From Kineosporia babensis (GTDB lineage: Bacteria > Actinomycetota > Actinomycetes > Actinomycetales > Kineosporiaceae): DNA of 64,000 bases. The DNA lies in contig NZ_JAJOMB010000012.1 in the NCBI RefSeq assembly GCF_021129305.1, positions 186,001 through 250,000 on the forward strand. The letters are read 5' to 3'. The first letter of the stretch is position 1, and each line of letters opens with the position of its first letter. Positions 41,182 to 49,088 of this stretch are shown piece by piece. The notes below the pieces were generated by a model that saw nothing but the letters and a program-made list of their open reading frames with translations, was not told the origin of the DNA and ran no database searches. A program made the translations under genes and the position numbers.

Positions 41182-42663
41182 GTGACGACGACGCCGCAGC
41201 AGGGCACGGGGGACGGCCGGGTCCTGCGAAGCAACCTTCCCGCTCGCCTGGATCGCCTGCCCTGGTCGAGCTGGCACATCACCGTCCTCATCGGGCTGGG
41301 CACGGTCTGGATCCTGGACGGTCTCGAGGTCACCATCGTCGGGGCGCTGGGCGACCGGCTGACCGAGGCCGGTAGCGGTCTGGAGCTGTCCGCCGCACAG
41401 ATCGGCCAGGCAGCGGCGGTCTACGTGGCCGGGGCCTGTCTGGGCGCGCTGTACTTCGGGCAGCTGACCGAGAAGTACGGCCGCAAGAAGCTGTTCATGA
41501 TCACCCTCGGGGTGTATCTGGCCGCGACCGTGCTGACCGCGTTCTCGATGAACGTCTGGTTCTTCTACGCCTGCCGGTTCTTCACCGGGGCCGGGATCGG
41601 CGGCGAGTACGCGGCGATCAACTCGGCCATCGACGAGCTGATGCCCGCCCGGTTGCGCGGCCGGATCGACCTGATGATCAACGGCTCGTACTGGCTCGGC
41701 GCGGCGGTGGGGGCCGCCCTGACCCTGGTGTTGCTGGACACCGACATCTTCGCGGCCGACCTGGGCTGGCGGGTGGCCTTCGGGATGGGCGCGATCCTCG
41801 GCCTGGTGATCCTGCTGGTGCGGCGCAACGTCCCGGAAAGCCCGCGCTGGCTGACGATTCACGGCAAGCACGAAGAGGCCTCGGCGATCGTCGAGCAGAT
41901 CGAGCACACCGTGGAGCACCGGGACAAGCTGAAGCTGGAACCGGTGCCCGCGGACCGGGCGATCGAGATCCACGAGCGCGGCCCGGTCAAGGTGTTCGAG
42001 ATCATCCGTACGATGATCCGTACCTATCCCAGCCGTTCCGCGCTCGGGCTGGGCCTTTTCGTCGGCCAGGCATTCCTGTACAACGCGGTGTTCTTCACCC
42101 AGGGCCTGGTGCTGACCACGTTCTTCGACATCGGCTCGGGCACGGTGGGGCTCTACATCATCCCGCTGGCGCTGGGGAACTTCCTTGGCCCGCTGCTGCT
42201 GGGGCCGTTCTTCGACACCGTCGGCCGGCGCACCATGATCACCCTGAGCTACGTGCTGAGCTCGCTGTTCCTGATCGCCACCGGAGTCCTGTTCCAGCAG
42301 GAGGTGTTCAGCGCGGTGACGCTGACCGTGGCCTGGTGCGTGGTCTTCTTCTTCGCCTCGGCCGGAGCGAGCGCGGCCTACCTGACGGTGAGCGAGATCT
42401 TCCCGATGGAGACCCGCGCCATGGCCATCGCGTTCTTCTACGCGGTGGGCACGGGACTGGGCGGAATCATCGGCCCGCTGTTGTTCGGCCGGCTGGTCGA
42501 GACCGAGAGCTTCAGCGCGGTGGCGGGCGGGTACTACCTGGGCGCCGGGCTGATGCTGGTGGCCGGGCTGCTGGAGTGGTGGATCGGGGTGGACGCGGAG
42601 AACCGCAACCTGGAGGACATCGCTGCACCGCTGTCGGCCGCGCCGAGCCGCTCGTCCACCTGA
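41182..42663 (+). CDS. MFS transporter (sugar/aromatic acid:H+ symporter type)
   Basis: 493 residues from GTG 41182. Twelve membrane helices in two bundles; motif A appears as GQLTEKYGRKKLF between helices 2 and 3, and GRKK-like VGRRT follows helix 8. The SPRWL segment (NVPESPRWLTIHGKHEEA) before the central loop and ETRAMAIAFFYAVGTGLGGIIGPLLFG are typical of the metabolite:H+ symporter group, which moves sugars, aromatic acids or phthalate. The substrate is not evident and no catabolic genes are adjacent. Confidence 0.88.
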   Translation: MTTTPQQGTGDGRVLRSNLPARLDRLPWSSWHITVLIGLGTVWILDGLEVTIVGALGDRLTEAGSGLELSAAQIGQAAAVYVAGACLGALYFGQLTEKYGRKKLFMITLGVYLAATVLTAFSMNVWFFYACRFFTGAGIGGEYAAINSAIDELMPARLRGRIDLMINGSYWLGAAVGAALTLVLLDTDIFAADLGWRVAFGMGAILGLVILLVRRNVPESPRWLTIHGKHEEASAIVEQIEHTVEHRDKLKLEPVPADRAIEIHERGPVKVFEIIRTMIRTYPSRSALGLGLFVGQAFLYNAVFFTQGLVLTTFFDIGSGTVGLYIIPLALGNFLGPLLLGPFFDTVGRRTMITLSYVLSSLFLIATGVLFQQEVFSAVTLTVAWCVVFFFASAGASAAYLTVSEIFPMETRAMAIAFFYAVGTGLGGIIGPLLFGRLVETESFSAVAGGYYLGAGLMLVAGLLEWWIGVDAENRNLEDIAAPLSAAPSRSST

Positions 42664-42719
42664 CCTGGCTCTTGTCCTTGCCCGCTGGACCAGGCTCACG
42701 TTGCTTGGCCGGGCTTGTA

Positions 42720-42872
42720 GATGTCTGTACCGCGGCTGCTGGATGTCTGTACCGCGGCGCGGCCGCGCGGATCGGCAGCGCCTGCGGTCCAGAGGTGACG
42801 TTCCGGGAACGCCTCACTGCTGCGAGCCCTCGCTCAAGCTGCGCAGGCCTGGTTCAAGCTGCGAGGCCTGGC
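42720..42872. repeat. Short direct repeats downstream of the MFS gene
   Basis: GATGTCTGTACCGCGGC occurs at 42720 and 42742, and TCAAGCTGCG(C)AGGCCTGG occurs twice from 42834 on. The rest is non-coding. Confidence 0.6.
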
Positions 42873-43709
42873 TCAGTTGTAGCGGTGGCTCTTCTGCGGG
42901 TGGCCCTTGGGCCTGGTGCAGGTGCGGCCGTTCATGCTCCGGTGGCCGCACGCCTCTTCTTCGGGCTCGTCCTCCGCTTCGGCCAGTGCGGCCTCGGGCT
43001 CGCTGTCGGCCGCGGCCGTACGCAGGTCGATGACCTTGCCCTCTTTGCCGGCCGAGACGTCTGCCACCGCAGCAGCGGGCTTCGCCGCGGTGCTGTCGGC
43101 CTCCGCATCGCCGCCCACCAGGGACTTGGCCTTCGCGTCGGCGATTGCACCCGCCGCCGCTGCCTGGGACCCGGCTACGGCGCCAGCCTTAGACCCAACC
43201 CCGGTCTTGCCCGCAGCTCCAGCTTCGGCGTCGGCCTCGGGGGTGGCTGAGTTGGTCTCGGCCCCAACCCCAGGTGCGGCTGAGTCGGTCTCGGCTCCGG
43301 CCCCAGCCGCGACTGAATCAGCCTCGGCTCCAGCTCCAGGCGTGACTGAGTTGGTCCCGGCCTCAGCCCCGGGCGCGACTGAACCAGCCTCGACTCCGGC
43401 TCCGGGCGTGGCTGAGCCTGCCTCGGCGCCCGCCTCAGGCGCGAGCGAGCCAGCCTCGGCGGCGGCCGCCTTGGCGCCCTTGCGGGCGGGGGCCTTCTTG
43501 GCCGCCGCCCGCTTGCGCGGTTTGGCCGTGTCCTTACCGCCCGCCTCTTCCAGCTCAAGGGGCTCGACGGACACGCCGGCCGCAGACTCCGCCACGGAGC
43601 TCTGGCGGGCCGGCCTGGCGGGCTGAGCCTTCGCCTCGGCCTTCTTCTGCGCGGCGTACCGCGCGAACCGGGCCTCGCGCAGTGCCCGTACGGCGTCTGC
43701 TTTGCTCAT
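42873..43709 (-). CDS. Low-complexity repeat protein with conserved N-terminus and C-terminal Cys/His motif
   Basis: 278 residues. The N-terminus MSKADAVRALREARFARYAAQKKAEAK is helical and basic. The middle (about 80-170) is a degenerate Gly/Ala/Glu/Thr repeat of roughly 12-residue units (GAGAEADSVAAG-like), surely disordered. The end, CGHRSMNGRTCTRPKGHPQKSHRYN, has Cys-x-His ... Cys ... His ... His, which could bind zinc and looks conserved. No function is known to me. A nucleic-acid or ribosome-associated role is possible from the basic/zinc ends. Confidence 0.7.
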   Translation of the reverse strand: MSKADAVRALREARFARYAAQKKAEAKAQPARPARQSSVAESAAGVSVEPLELEEAGGKDTAKPRKRAAAKKAPARKGAKAAAAEAGSLAPEAGAEAGSATPGAGVEAGSVAPGAEAGTNSVTPGAGAEADSVAAGAGAETDSAAPGVGAETNSATPEADAEAGAAGKTGVGSKAGAVAGSQAAAAGAIADAKAKSLVGGDAEADSTAAKPAAAVADVSAGKEGKVIDLRTAAADSEPEAALAEAEDEPEEEACGHRSMNGRTCTRPKGHPQKSHRYN

Positions 43710-43846
43710 CGTTCCATCACACGACAGAGCCTATGGGTTGCCACCGACAAACTTGCCTCTCCCGCCCCGACCAGGCGATTCTGCGCCACCCCCGGCCGCG
43801 CTAGGCTTTTGGTGCAACGCTCAACCACCTGATGTGAGGACCGAAG

Positions 43847-44872
43847 ATGGAACTGGGCATCACGACCTTCGCGGACACCTATCCGGTGGGTGGCGTGCCC
43901 ACCCCGCACGGCCTGCGGCTGCGCCAGGTGCTGGCCGAGATCGAGCTCGCCGAGCAGGTCGGCCTGGACATCTACGGCGTCGGCGAGCACCACCGCGCCG
44001 ACTTCGCCGCCTCGGCCCCGACCGTGCTCCTGGCCGCAGCCGCGGCGCGGACCCAGAAGATCAAGCTGACCAGTGCAGTCACCGTGCTCTCGAGTGCCGA
44101 TCCGGTGCGGGTCTGGCAGGAGTTCACCACCCTGGACCTGATCTCCGAAGGCCGCGCCGAGTTGATGGCCGGCCGCGGCTCGTTCATCGAGTCCTTTCCG
44201 CTGTTCGGCTATGACCTCAGCGACTACGACGACCTGTTCGCCGAAAAGCTGGACCTACTGGTCGAGCTCACCCAGGAAGAGAAAGTGACCTGGCAGGGGA
44301 GGTTCCGCCCCGAACTGCACGAGCAAGGCGTCTACCCCCGCCCCGAGCGCAAGCTCCCCATCTGGGTCGCCGTCGGGGGTACGCCACAGTCGATCGTGCG
44401 CGCTGCGTCTTACGGCCTCCCTGTCGCACTCGCGATCATCGGGGGACAGCCCGCGCAGTTCGGTCCGCTGGCCCAACTGCACCGCCACGCGCTGAAGGAG
44501 GCGGGCTTCGAGCCGAAGGATGCTCCGCTCGCCGTTCACATGCACGGCTACGTCGCCCCTACGGCGGAGCAGGCGGTGGAGGAGTACTACCCGTCCTACG
44601 CGCAGGCAATGACTCAGCTGGGTCGCGAGCGCGGCTGGGGCGCAATGACCAAGAACACGTTCAACAACCTGCGGGGACGCGGCGGATCGCTGGTGCTGGG
44701 CTCGCCCGAGCAGGTGGCGGAGAAGATTGTCGAGGTACAGCGGCTGCTCGGCGTGGAGCGATTCATGCTGCACATCAGCGTGGGCACGCTGCCCCACGAC
44801 CAGGTTCTCCGGGCGATCGAGCTGATGGGCACCAAGGTCGCTCCGCTCGTCCAGGCTGAGCTAGGTAAGTAG
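43847..44872 (+). CDS. LLM-class flavin-dependent oxidoreductase (luciferase-like)
   Basis: 341 residues. MELGITTFADTYPVGG and GLDIYGVGEHHRADFAASAPTVLLAAAAARTQKIKLTSAVTVLSSADPVRVWQEFTTLDLISEGRAELMAGRGSFIESFPLFG show the bacterial luciferase-like TIM barrel, with the EHH motif and the GRGSFIES flavin-phosphate region. It uses reduced FMN or F420 to oxidise an unknown substrate. GAGGACCG lies before ATG 43847 and a TAGGCT -10 box at 43802. Single gene. Confidence 0.9.
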   Translation: MELGITTFADTYPVGGVPTPHGLRLRQVLAEIELAEQVGLDIYGVGEHHRADFAASAPTVLLAAAAARTQKIKLTSAVTVLSSADPVRVWQEFTTLDLISEGRAELMAGRGSFIESFPLFGYDLSDYDDLFAEKLDLLVELTQEEKVTWQGRFRPELHEQGVYPRPERKLPIWVAVGGTPQSIVRAASYGLPVALAIIGGQPAQFGPLAQLHRHALKEAGFEPKDAPLAVHMHGYVAPTAEQAVEEYYPSYAQAMTQLGRERGWGAMTKNTFNNLRGRGGSLVLGSPEQVAEKIVEVQRLLGVERFMLHISVGTLPHDQVLRAIELMGTKVAPLVQAELGK

Positions 44873-44926
44873 AAGCAGCCTCGGACCGCGAGCTGTGAGG
44901 GCGGCGGATGAAGACAGCTGAAGAAT

Positions 44927-44977
44927 GTGTACACCCGGTACCAAGTGGACCACCTTTACACATCGCGAGCAGTCGTT
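44927..44977 (-). repeat. 51-nt dispersed repeat, copy B
   Basis: Inverted relative to copy A at 30975-31025, 45 of 51 positions identical and no gaps; 54 bp downstream of the LLM gene. Confidence 0.75.
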
Positions 44978-45120
44978 CGCCGGGCCCTGTGCAATAGCAC
45001 TGGGGTAGGAGCAGTTCGGGTGTGCCTCGGAGCGAGGGCGGGATCGGCTCGCTGACCCGCTAGGCCGACGAGCAGGAGGCGCGGGTGGCCGAGGGGGCGT
45101 GGGCTGGGTGCCCCGCAGGA

Positions 45121-45247
45121 TTGGTGAGCAATGGACGTTGCGTGCCCGGCGGTGTCCTCAGGTGCTGGTGGGCGCCCACAGGGTTGGTGAGCAATGGATG
45201 TTGCGTGCCCCGGCAGCGTCTTCAAGTACTACTGGGTGCTCATAGGG
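45121..45247 (+). repeat. 63-bp tandem repeat, about two copies
   Basis: TTGGTGAGCAATGGACGTTG begins unit 1 at 45121, and a near-identical unit begins at 45184; partial units flank on both sides. Confidence 0.75.
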
Positions 45248-45597
45248 CTGGTAGCGGCGGGGGTGTCGGGCGGCGTCCATGGGCCGGGGGTTCGGGTTGA
45301 TGGTTTGCCAGACCGCGTCCGCCTTGCTAACTTGCCGAACATCATGGGCATTCTCTCGGCTACCGCGCTGACCTCTGGGTCGGCTCGCTCTGCCGTGCCC
45401 GCGCATCTGGGCCACGTGCATCATCGGCATGCCCATCACGGCGTCCATATCTCGCCGGTGGGTGCTGGCTCCTATTGAGCCTGCCGGGCCTGACCGGCCC
45501 GGGCGCACGGGCCAAGCCCGCACCGATCGGCGCCTTCGCTCCCGGCTGGGACGCATTCGCGGACCACGGCCGGATTTCGCCCCGCCCAATCCGTCAG

Positions 45598-46338
45598 ATG
45601 CATGGAAGGCCGTACGTGGGAACCCGGGAAGACGTTTACCAGCTGCTCGAAGAGAAGATGCTGAAGTACGCCGACTACGCCGAGGTTCCGGTGATCGAGG
45701 TGGACGAAGTCGTTCTCTTCGAACCGGTTCCGGCGCAGGGCGTGCTGCGGGTCGAGCACCACCCGCACGCGCGCAGCGAGCTCACCGGTGACGTGATCTA
45801 CGTCCGCCGGCCGGTCGTCGACATGCTCTACGCGGCCGGGCAGGAACTGAAGAACCTGGACCGCTCGCTGACTCTCAAGGTGGTCTACGGCTTCCGTCCG
45901 CTGGAGGACCAGACCCGGATCTTCGAGGCTGCGAAAGATGCTCTGCGCGGCCAGTATCCGAACGAGCCGGAGCTGACCGAGGCGGCGCACCGGAACGTCG
46001 CCGTGCCCGAGGTGGCCGGCTATCCGACCGGCGGCGCGGTGGCCGTGGAGATCCTGCGCGACGAGCAGCCGGTCGACATGGGCACCGCGGTGATGCAGGC
46101 CGACCGGGACGCGTTCACCTTCTCCCCGTTCGTCTCGCGGGAGGCCTGGGAGTACCGGCAGCTGCTGCGCCGGGCCATGATGGCGGCCGGCTTCGCGCCC
46201 TTCGACGGCGAGTGGTGGCACTTCTCGTACGGCGACAAGGAGTGGGCGCGGTACTACCGCCAGCCCGGCGCGCTGTACGACCAGGCCTCGTTCGCGGACG
46301 CGCAGAAGGTCGATCCCGATGCCGACCTGGCCCTCTGA
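45598..46338 (+). CDS. VanX-like (M15D) D-Ala-D-Ala dipeptidase homologue lacking zinc ligands
   Basis: 246 residues from ATG 45598; the start is uncertain because no ribosome-binding site is visible and the frame is open to TTG 45475. VYGFRPLEDQTRIFEAAK and DGEWWHFSYGDKEWARYY (the EWWH catalytic Glu and third-ligand His) are clear M15D features. The HxxGxAxD zinc motif, often HPTGGAVD, here reads YPTGGAVA, so both the His and the Asp ligand are lost. It is probably a catalytically dead or repurposed fold, perhaps binding peptidoglycan peptides (inference). Confidence 0.75.
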   Translation: MHGRPYVGTREDVYQLLEEKMLKYADYAEVPVIEVDEVVLFEPVPAQGVLRVEHHPHARSELTGDVIYVRRPVVDMLYAAGQELKNLDRSLTLKVVYGFRPLEDQTRIFEAAKDALRGQYPNEPELTEAAHRNVAVPEVAGYPTGGAVAVEILRDEQPVDMGTAVMQADRDAFTFSPFVSREAWEYRQLLRRAMMAAGFAPFDGEWWHFSYGDKEWARYYRQPGALYDQASFADAQKVDPDADLAL

Positions 46339-46400
46339 CGAAAGCGCCTGTGGGCGCCCGTTTCACACCCCGGCCAACAACCTGCTACTGTTCTCGGCGA

Positions 46401-46471
46401 GCCGGGATAGCTCAGTGGTAGAGCACCTGATTGTGGATCAGGAGGCGGGGGTTCGATACCCCCTCCCGGTA
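46401..46471 (+). tRNA. tRNA-His(GTG) lacking G-1 and C73
   Basis: A complete cloverleaf: acceptor GCCGGGA/TCCCGGT with G1-U72, D-stem GCTC/GAGC, anticodon stem CCTGA/TCAGG with loop TTGTGGA (anticodon GTG) and T-stem GGGGG/CCCCC. The discriminator is A73 (46471) and the base before position 1 is A, so the universal G-1:C73 identity pair of ordinary bacterial tRNA-His is missing. CCA is not encoded (CAA follows). The promoter TTCACA (46362) - 18 bp - TACTGT (46386) fits. It lies 71 bp before hisS. Confidence 0.9.
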
Positions 46472-46494
46472 CAAGAAGACCGTTCTCGTGTATC

Positions 46495-46527
46495 CTCGTG
46501 CGCCGGGCGTTCATTTCAGCGCACGAG
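46495..46527 (+). promoter_or_regulatory. 5'-leader hairpin before hisS
   Basis: CTCGTGCGC (46495-46503) pairs with GCGCACGAG (46519-46527), ending in the hisS ribosome-binding site CGAGGAAGG. It could mask translation initiation on transcripts reading through from the tRNA. A TATCCT -10 box at 46491 may give a shorter transcript that lacks most of the stem. Confidence 0.45.
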
Positions 46528-46542
46528 GAAGGCAATCCAGCG

Positions 46543-48024
46543 ATGACCGGCCTGGTCCGACCGCAGACCCTGCGAGGGTTCCGCGACCTGCTCCCCGAAG
46601 AGATGCTGCTTCGCGGCGAGGTAGTGGCCCGCATCACCCGGGTCTATGAGTCCTTCGGGTTCGTCCCGCTCGACACCCCGGTCCTGGAGACGCTGCCCAC
46701 CCTGCTCGGCAGCGGCGGCGAAGAGGCCGACAAGCAGATCTTCGTGGTCCGCGAGGCGGCGAAACCGGTTACCGCAGAAGGCGAAGCCACCGAGTTCGGG
46801 ATGCGCTTCGACCTCACCGTGCCGTTCGCCCGGATCATCGCCCAGTACCACCCGCAGCAGATCAAGCTGCCGTTCCGGCGCTACCACATCGGCCCGGTCT
46901 TCCGCGCCGACGACCCCCAGCCCGAGCAGGGCCGGTTCCGCCAGTTCACCCAGTTCGACGCGGACATCGCCGGCACCTCCACGGTCGCCGCCGACGCCGA
47001 GATCGTGGCCCTGGCCTCCGCCGCGTTCGAGGCGCTGGAGCTGACCGCCGGCAGCGGCTACGTCATCCGGGTGAACAACCGCAAGCTGGTGGACGCGTTC
47101 CTGACCGGCCTCGGGATCGAGGACGGCGAGGTCACCAAGCACGTGCTGCGGGTGCTCGACAAGTCCGACAAGATCACCGCCGAGGCGCTGCGGGCCGAGC
47201 TCGGCGAGGGGCGCTTCGATGTCTCCGGCGACCGGATCCGCGGGGTGGGCCTGGCCCCGGAGCTGATCGATCGGCTGCTGGCCTTCGTGGCGGTGCAGCA
47301 GGACACCCGGGCCAAGACGCTCGACGAGCTGGCCGGCCTGCTGCCCGAAGGTGATCCGGGGGTGGCCGAGGTGCGCGAGTTCCTGGCCCACCTGGAGGCG
47401 CTCGGGGTCAGTGAGGCCAGCGTGAAGCTGGACCCGGGTCTGGCCCGCGGTCTGGCGTACTACACCGGCACGGTCTACGAGGCCACGCTGGTCGGGGCCG
47501 GAGTGGGCTCGATCGGCGGCGGAGGCCGGTACGACGGGCTGGTCAGCCGGTTCAGCGACGACCCGGTGGCCGCCGTGGGTGTCTCGATCGGCATCGACCG
47601 GCTGCTGGCCGGGCTGAGCAACCTGGGCATCTCCTACGGCGCCCGCAGGACCACGGCCGATGCCGTGGTGCTGGTGATGCCCAAGGTCGACCCGGCCGAG
47701 GCCACGAGGATCGCGGCCGAGCTGCGGGCCGCCGGGATCGCCACCGAGCTGTACGTGGGCGAGTCGGTGGGCAAGGTGGGCAAGCAGCTGGCCTACGCCA
47801 ACGCCCAGGGCTTCGCGGTCGCCGTGATGGCCGGCGGCAAGGAGATCGAGGCGGGCACCGTCACGATCAAGGACCTGCAGGCCGGCAGCGAGTCCCGGGC
47901 CCAGATCGCGGACAACAGCGAGTACCGCGCGGCCAAGTCGGCCGGGCAGTTCACCGTGCCCCGCGCCGAGCTCGTAGCCACCGTGACCTCAGTGCTGAAC
48001 CCGCAGGAGAGCGACGCATCATGA
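46543..48024 (+). CDS. hisS: Histidyl-tRNA synthetase, atypical (alphaproteobacterial/eukaryote-like) type
   Basis: 493 residues from ATG 46543 (CGAGGAAGG upstream). The class II core has motif 2 FRRYHIGPVFRADDPQPEQGRFRQF, followed by QFDADIAG. The histidine motifs are ARGLAYYTGTVYEA and GGGGRYDGL, and the C-terminal anticodon domain runs from ADAVVLVMPKVD to the end. The catalytic signatures are intact, so it is a synthetase rather than HisZ. The DLTVPFAR block, the YHIGPVFRAD...QFDADIAG pattern and the length (~490 rather than ~425) differ from standard actinobacterial HisRS and recall the alphaproteobacterial and eukaryotic types. It sits beside a matching odd tRNA-His and overlaps hisG by 4 bp. 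Confidence 0.9.
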   Translation: MTGLVRPQTLRGFRDLLPEEMLLRGEVVARITRVYESFGFVPLDTPVLETLPTLLGSGGEEADKQIFVVREAAKPVTAEGEATEFGMRFDLTVPFARIIAQYHPQQIKLPFRRYHIGPVFRADDPQPEQGRFRQFTQFDADIAGTSTVAADAEIVALASAAFEALELTAGSGYVIRVNNRKLVDAFLTGLGIEDGEVTKHVLRVLDKSDKITAEALRAELGEGRFDVSGDRIRGVGLAPELIDRLLAFVAVQQDTRAKTLDELAGLLPEGDPGVAEVREFLAHLEALGVSEASVKLDPGLARGLAYYTGTVYEATLVGAGVGSIGGGGRYDGLVSRFSDDPVAAVGVSIGIDRLLAGLSNLGISYGARRTTADAVVLVMPKVDPAEATRIAAELRAAGIATELYVGESVGKVGKQLAYANAQGFAVAVMAGGKEIEAGTVTIKDLQAGSESRAQIADNSEYRAAKSAGQFTVPRAELVATVTSVLNPQESDAS

Positions 48025-49034
48025 GCCAGAAGCAGATCACCCTGGGCATCCCCAAGGGCAGCCTCCAGCAGTCCACCCTCGGCATCTTCGAGCGGGTCGG
48101 CCTGCAGTTCACCGGCGGCTCGCGCACCCTGTGGCTGAGCTCGAACGACCCGGAGATCGTGCCGGTGCTGCTCAAGCCGCAGGAGATCCCGATCTACGTG
48201 AAGTCGGGCCGGCTCGACGCCGGGCTGTCCGGCCGGGACTGGATCGTCGAGACCGAGGTGCTGGAGCACATCGCGGTGAAGGCCGAACTGCCGTTCTCCC
48301 GGCAGACCTCGCGCCCGATCCGCTGGGTGCTGGCGGTGCCGCAGTCCTCGCCGATCAAGACCGTGGAGGACCTGCGGGCCGAGTGCGACCGCCGCCGGCT
48401 CAGCGGCGATCCGTTCGTGATCTCCACCGAGCTGACCCGGATCTCCCGGATGTGGCTGGCCCGGCAGGGCGTGGACGCGCACGTGGAGTTCTCCTGGGGC
48501 GCCACCGAGGCCAAGGCGGAGTACTTCGCCGACGCCATCATCGAGGGCACCGAGACCGGGAACTCGCTGCGGGCCAACCACCTTCGCGAGATCGCCGAGG
48601 TGTTCAGCTCGACCAACCAGTTCTTCGTCAGCCGCAAGATCTACCGCGACGACGAGTGGAAGCGCGGCAAGCTGGACGCGATCTCGCACCTGATCCGGGG
48701 CGCGCTGCGGGCCAACGACGTGGTCGAGCTGCGGGTGGTGGCCGACAAGCCGCTGCCGCTGGAGGAGATCCTGGGCCCGGAGGCCCGGGTGGTCGCGGCC
48801 TCGGAAGCCACTCCGGGGCAGGGCTTCACGGCCACCGCCACGCTGCCGCGGGCGTCCGTTCCCTACGCCATGCCCGCGGTGATCGCGGCTGGTGCGACCG
48901 ACGCCTGGGTCTCGCCGATGTCGATCTACTACAGCCACGAGTACGACGCCACGTCGAAGGCCGCGGCCGAGGCTCGCAACGCCAGCGCCAGCCTGCCTTT
49001 GGGACCGATGGCCCCCTCGGCGACCACCGCGTAG
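48021..49034 (+). CDS. hisG: ATP phosphoribosyltransferase (HisG) homologue, long form
   Basis: 337 residues from ATG 48021 (ATGA overlap with hisS). ITLGIPKGSLQQSTLGIFERVGL is the N-terminal PRPP/ATP-binding strand, GRLDAGLSGRDWIVE the hinge, and DAIIEGTETGNSLRANHLREI the HisG catalytic signature. The last ~85 residues, with GATDAWVSPMSIYYS, resemble the HisG_C regulatory domain, so HisZ should not be needed. The enzyme commits ATP and PRPP to histidine synthesis. The sequence is divergent, and pairing with hisS instead of hisE/hisI is unusual; a specialised paralogue is possible. Confidence 0.8.
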   Translation: MSQKQITLGIPKGSLQQSTLGIFERVGLQFTGGSRTLWLSSNDPEIVPVLLKPQEIPIYVKSGRLDAGLSGRDWIVETEVLEHIAVKAELPFSRQTSRPIRWVLAVPQSSPIKTVEDLRAECDRRRLSGDPFVISTELTRISRMWLARQGVDAHVEFSWGATEAKAEYFADAIIEGTETGNSLRANHLREIAEVFSSTNQFFVSRKIYRDDEWKRGKLDAISHLIRGALRANDVVELRVVADKPLPLEEILGPEARVVAASEATPGQGFTATATLPRASVPYAMPAVIAAGATDAWVSPMSIYYSHEYDATSKAAAEARNASASLPLGPMAPSATTA

Positions 49035-49042
49035 AGGCAACC

Positions 49043-49084
49043 TTTCAAAGAATGGGGGACGCCGGCGTCCCCCATTCTTTGAAA
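49043..49084. terminator. Perfect 42-bp palindrome between hisG and pnkp
   Basis: TTTCAAAGAATGGGGGACGCC is followed directly by its exact reverse complement. RNA from either strand would fold into a very stable hairpin flanked by AAA/TTT, so it is a bidirectional terminator for the convergent genes. Confidence 0.85.
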
Positions 49085-49088
49085 TCAC

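Larger units (their letters stand above)
44873..45597. other. 725-bp repeat-containing region without a convincing gene
   Basis: Holds copy B of the 51-nt dispersed repeat (44927-44977) and a 63-bp tandem repeat (45121-45247). Open frames on both strands, such as 45194-45478, consist of the repeats and show no family features. The real start of the VanX-like gene could be TTG 45475 instead of ATG 45598. Confidence 0.5.

Noticed and set aside
44927-44977. Terminal inverted repeats of a 14-kb transposon together with 30975-31025
   Set aside because: No transposase or integrase lies between them, no target duplication is seen, and the genes between are mostly ordinary chromosomal ones.
45194-45478. 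Open frame of 94 codons with a hydrophobic start (MDVACPGSVFKYYWVLIGLV)
   Set aside because: It begins inside the 63-bp tandem repeat, has no ribosome-binding site and no family-like sequence, and overlaps other open frames on both strands.
45158-45589. Minus-strand frame containing SKADAV, like the start of the 42873-43709 protein
   Set aside because: Only six residues match, with different codons and no further similarity; probably chance.
46543-48024. HisZ (regulatory subunit of HisG)
   Set aside because: The synthetase motifs 2 and 3 and both histidine-binding motifs are intact and a full anticodon domain is present.
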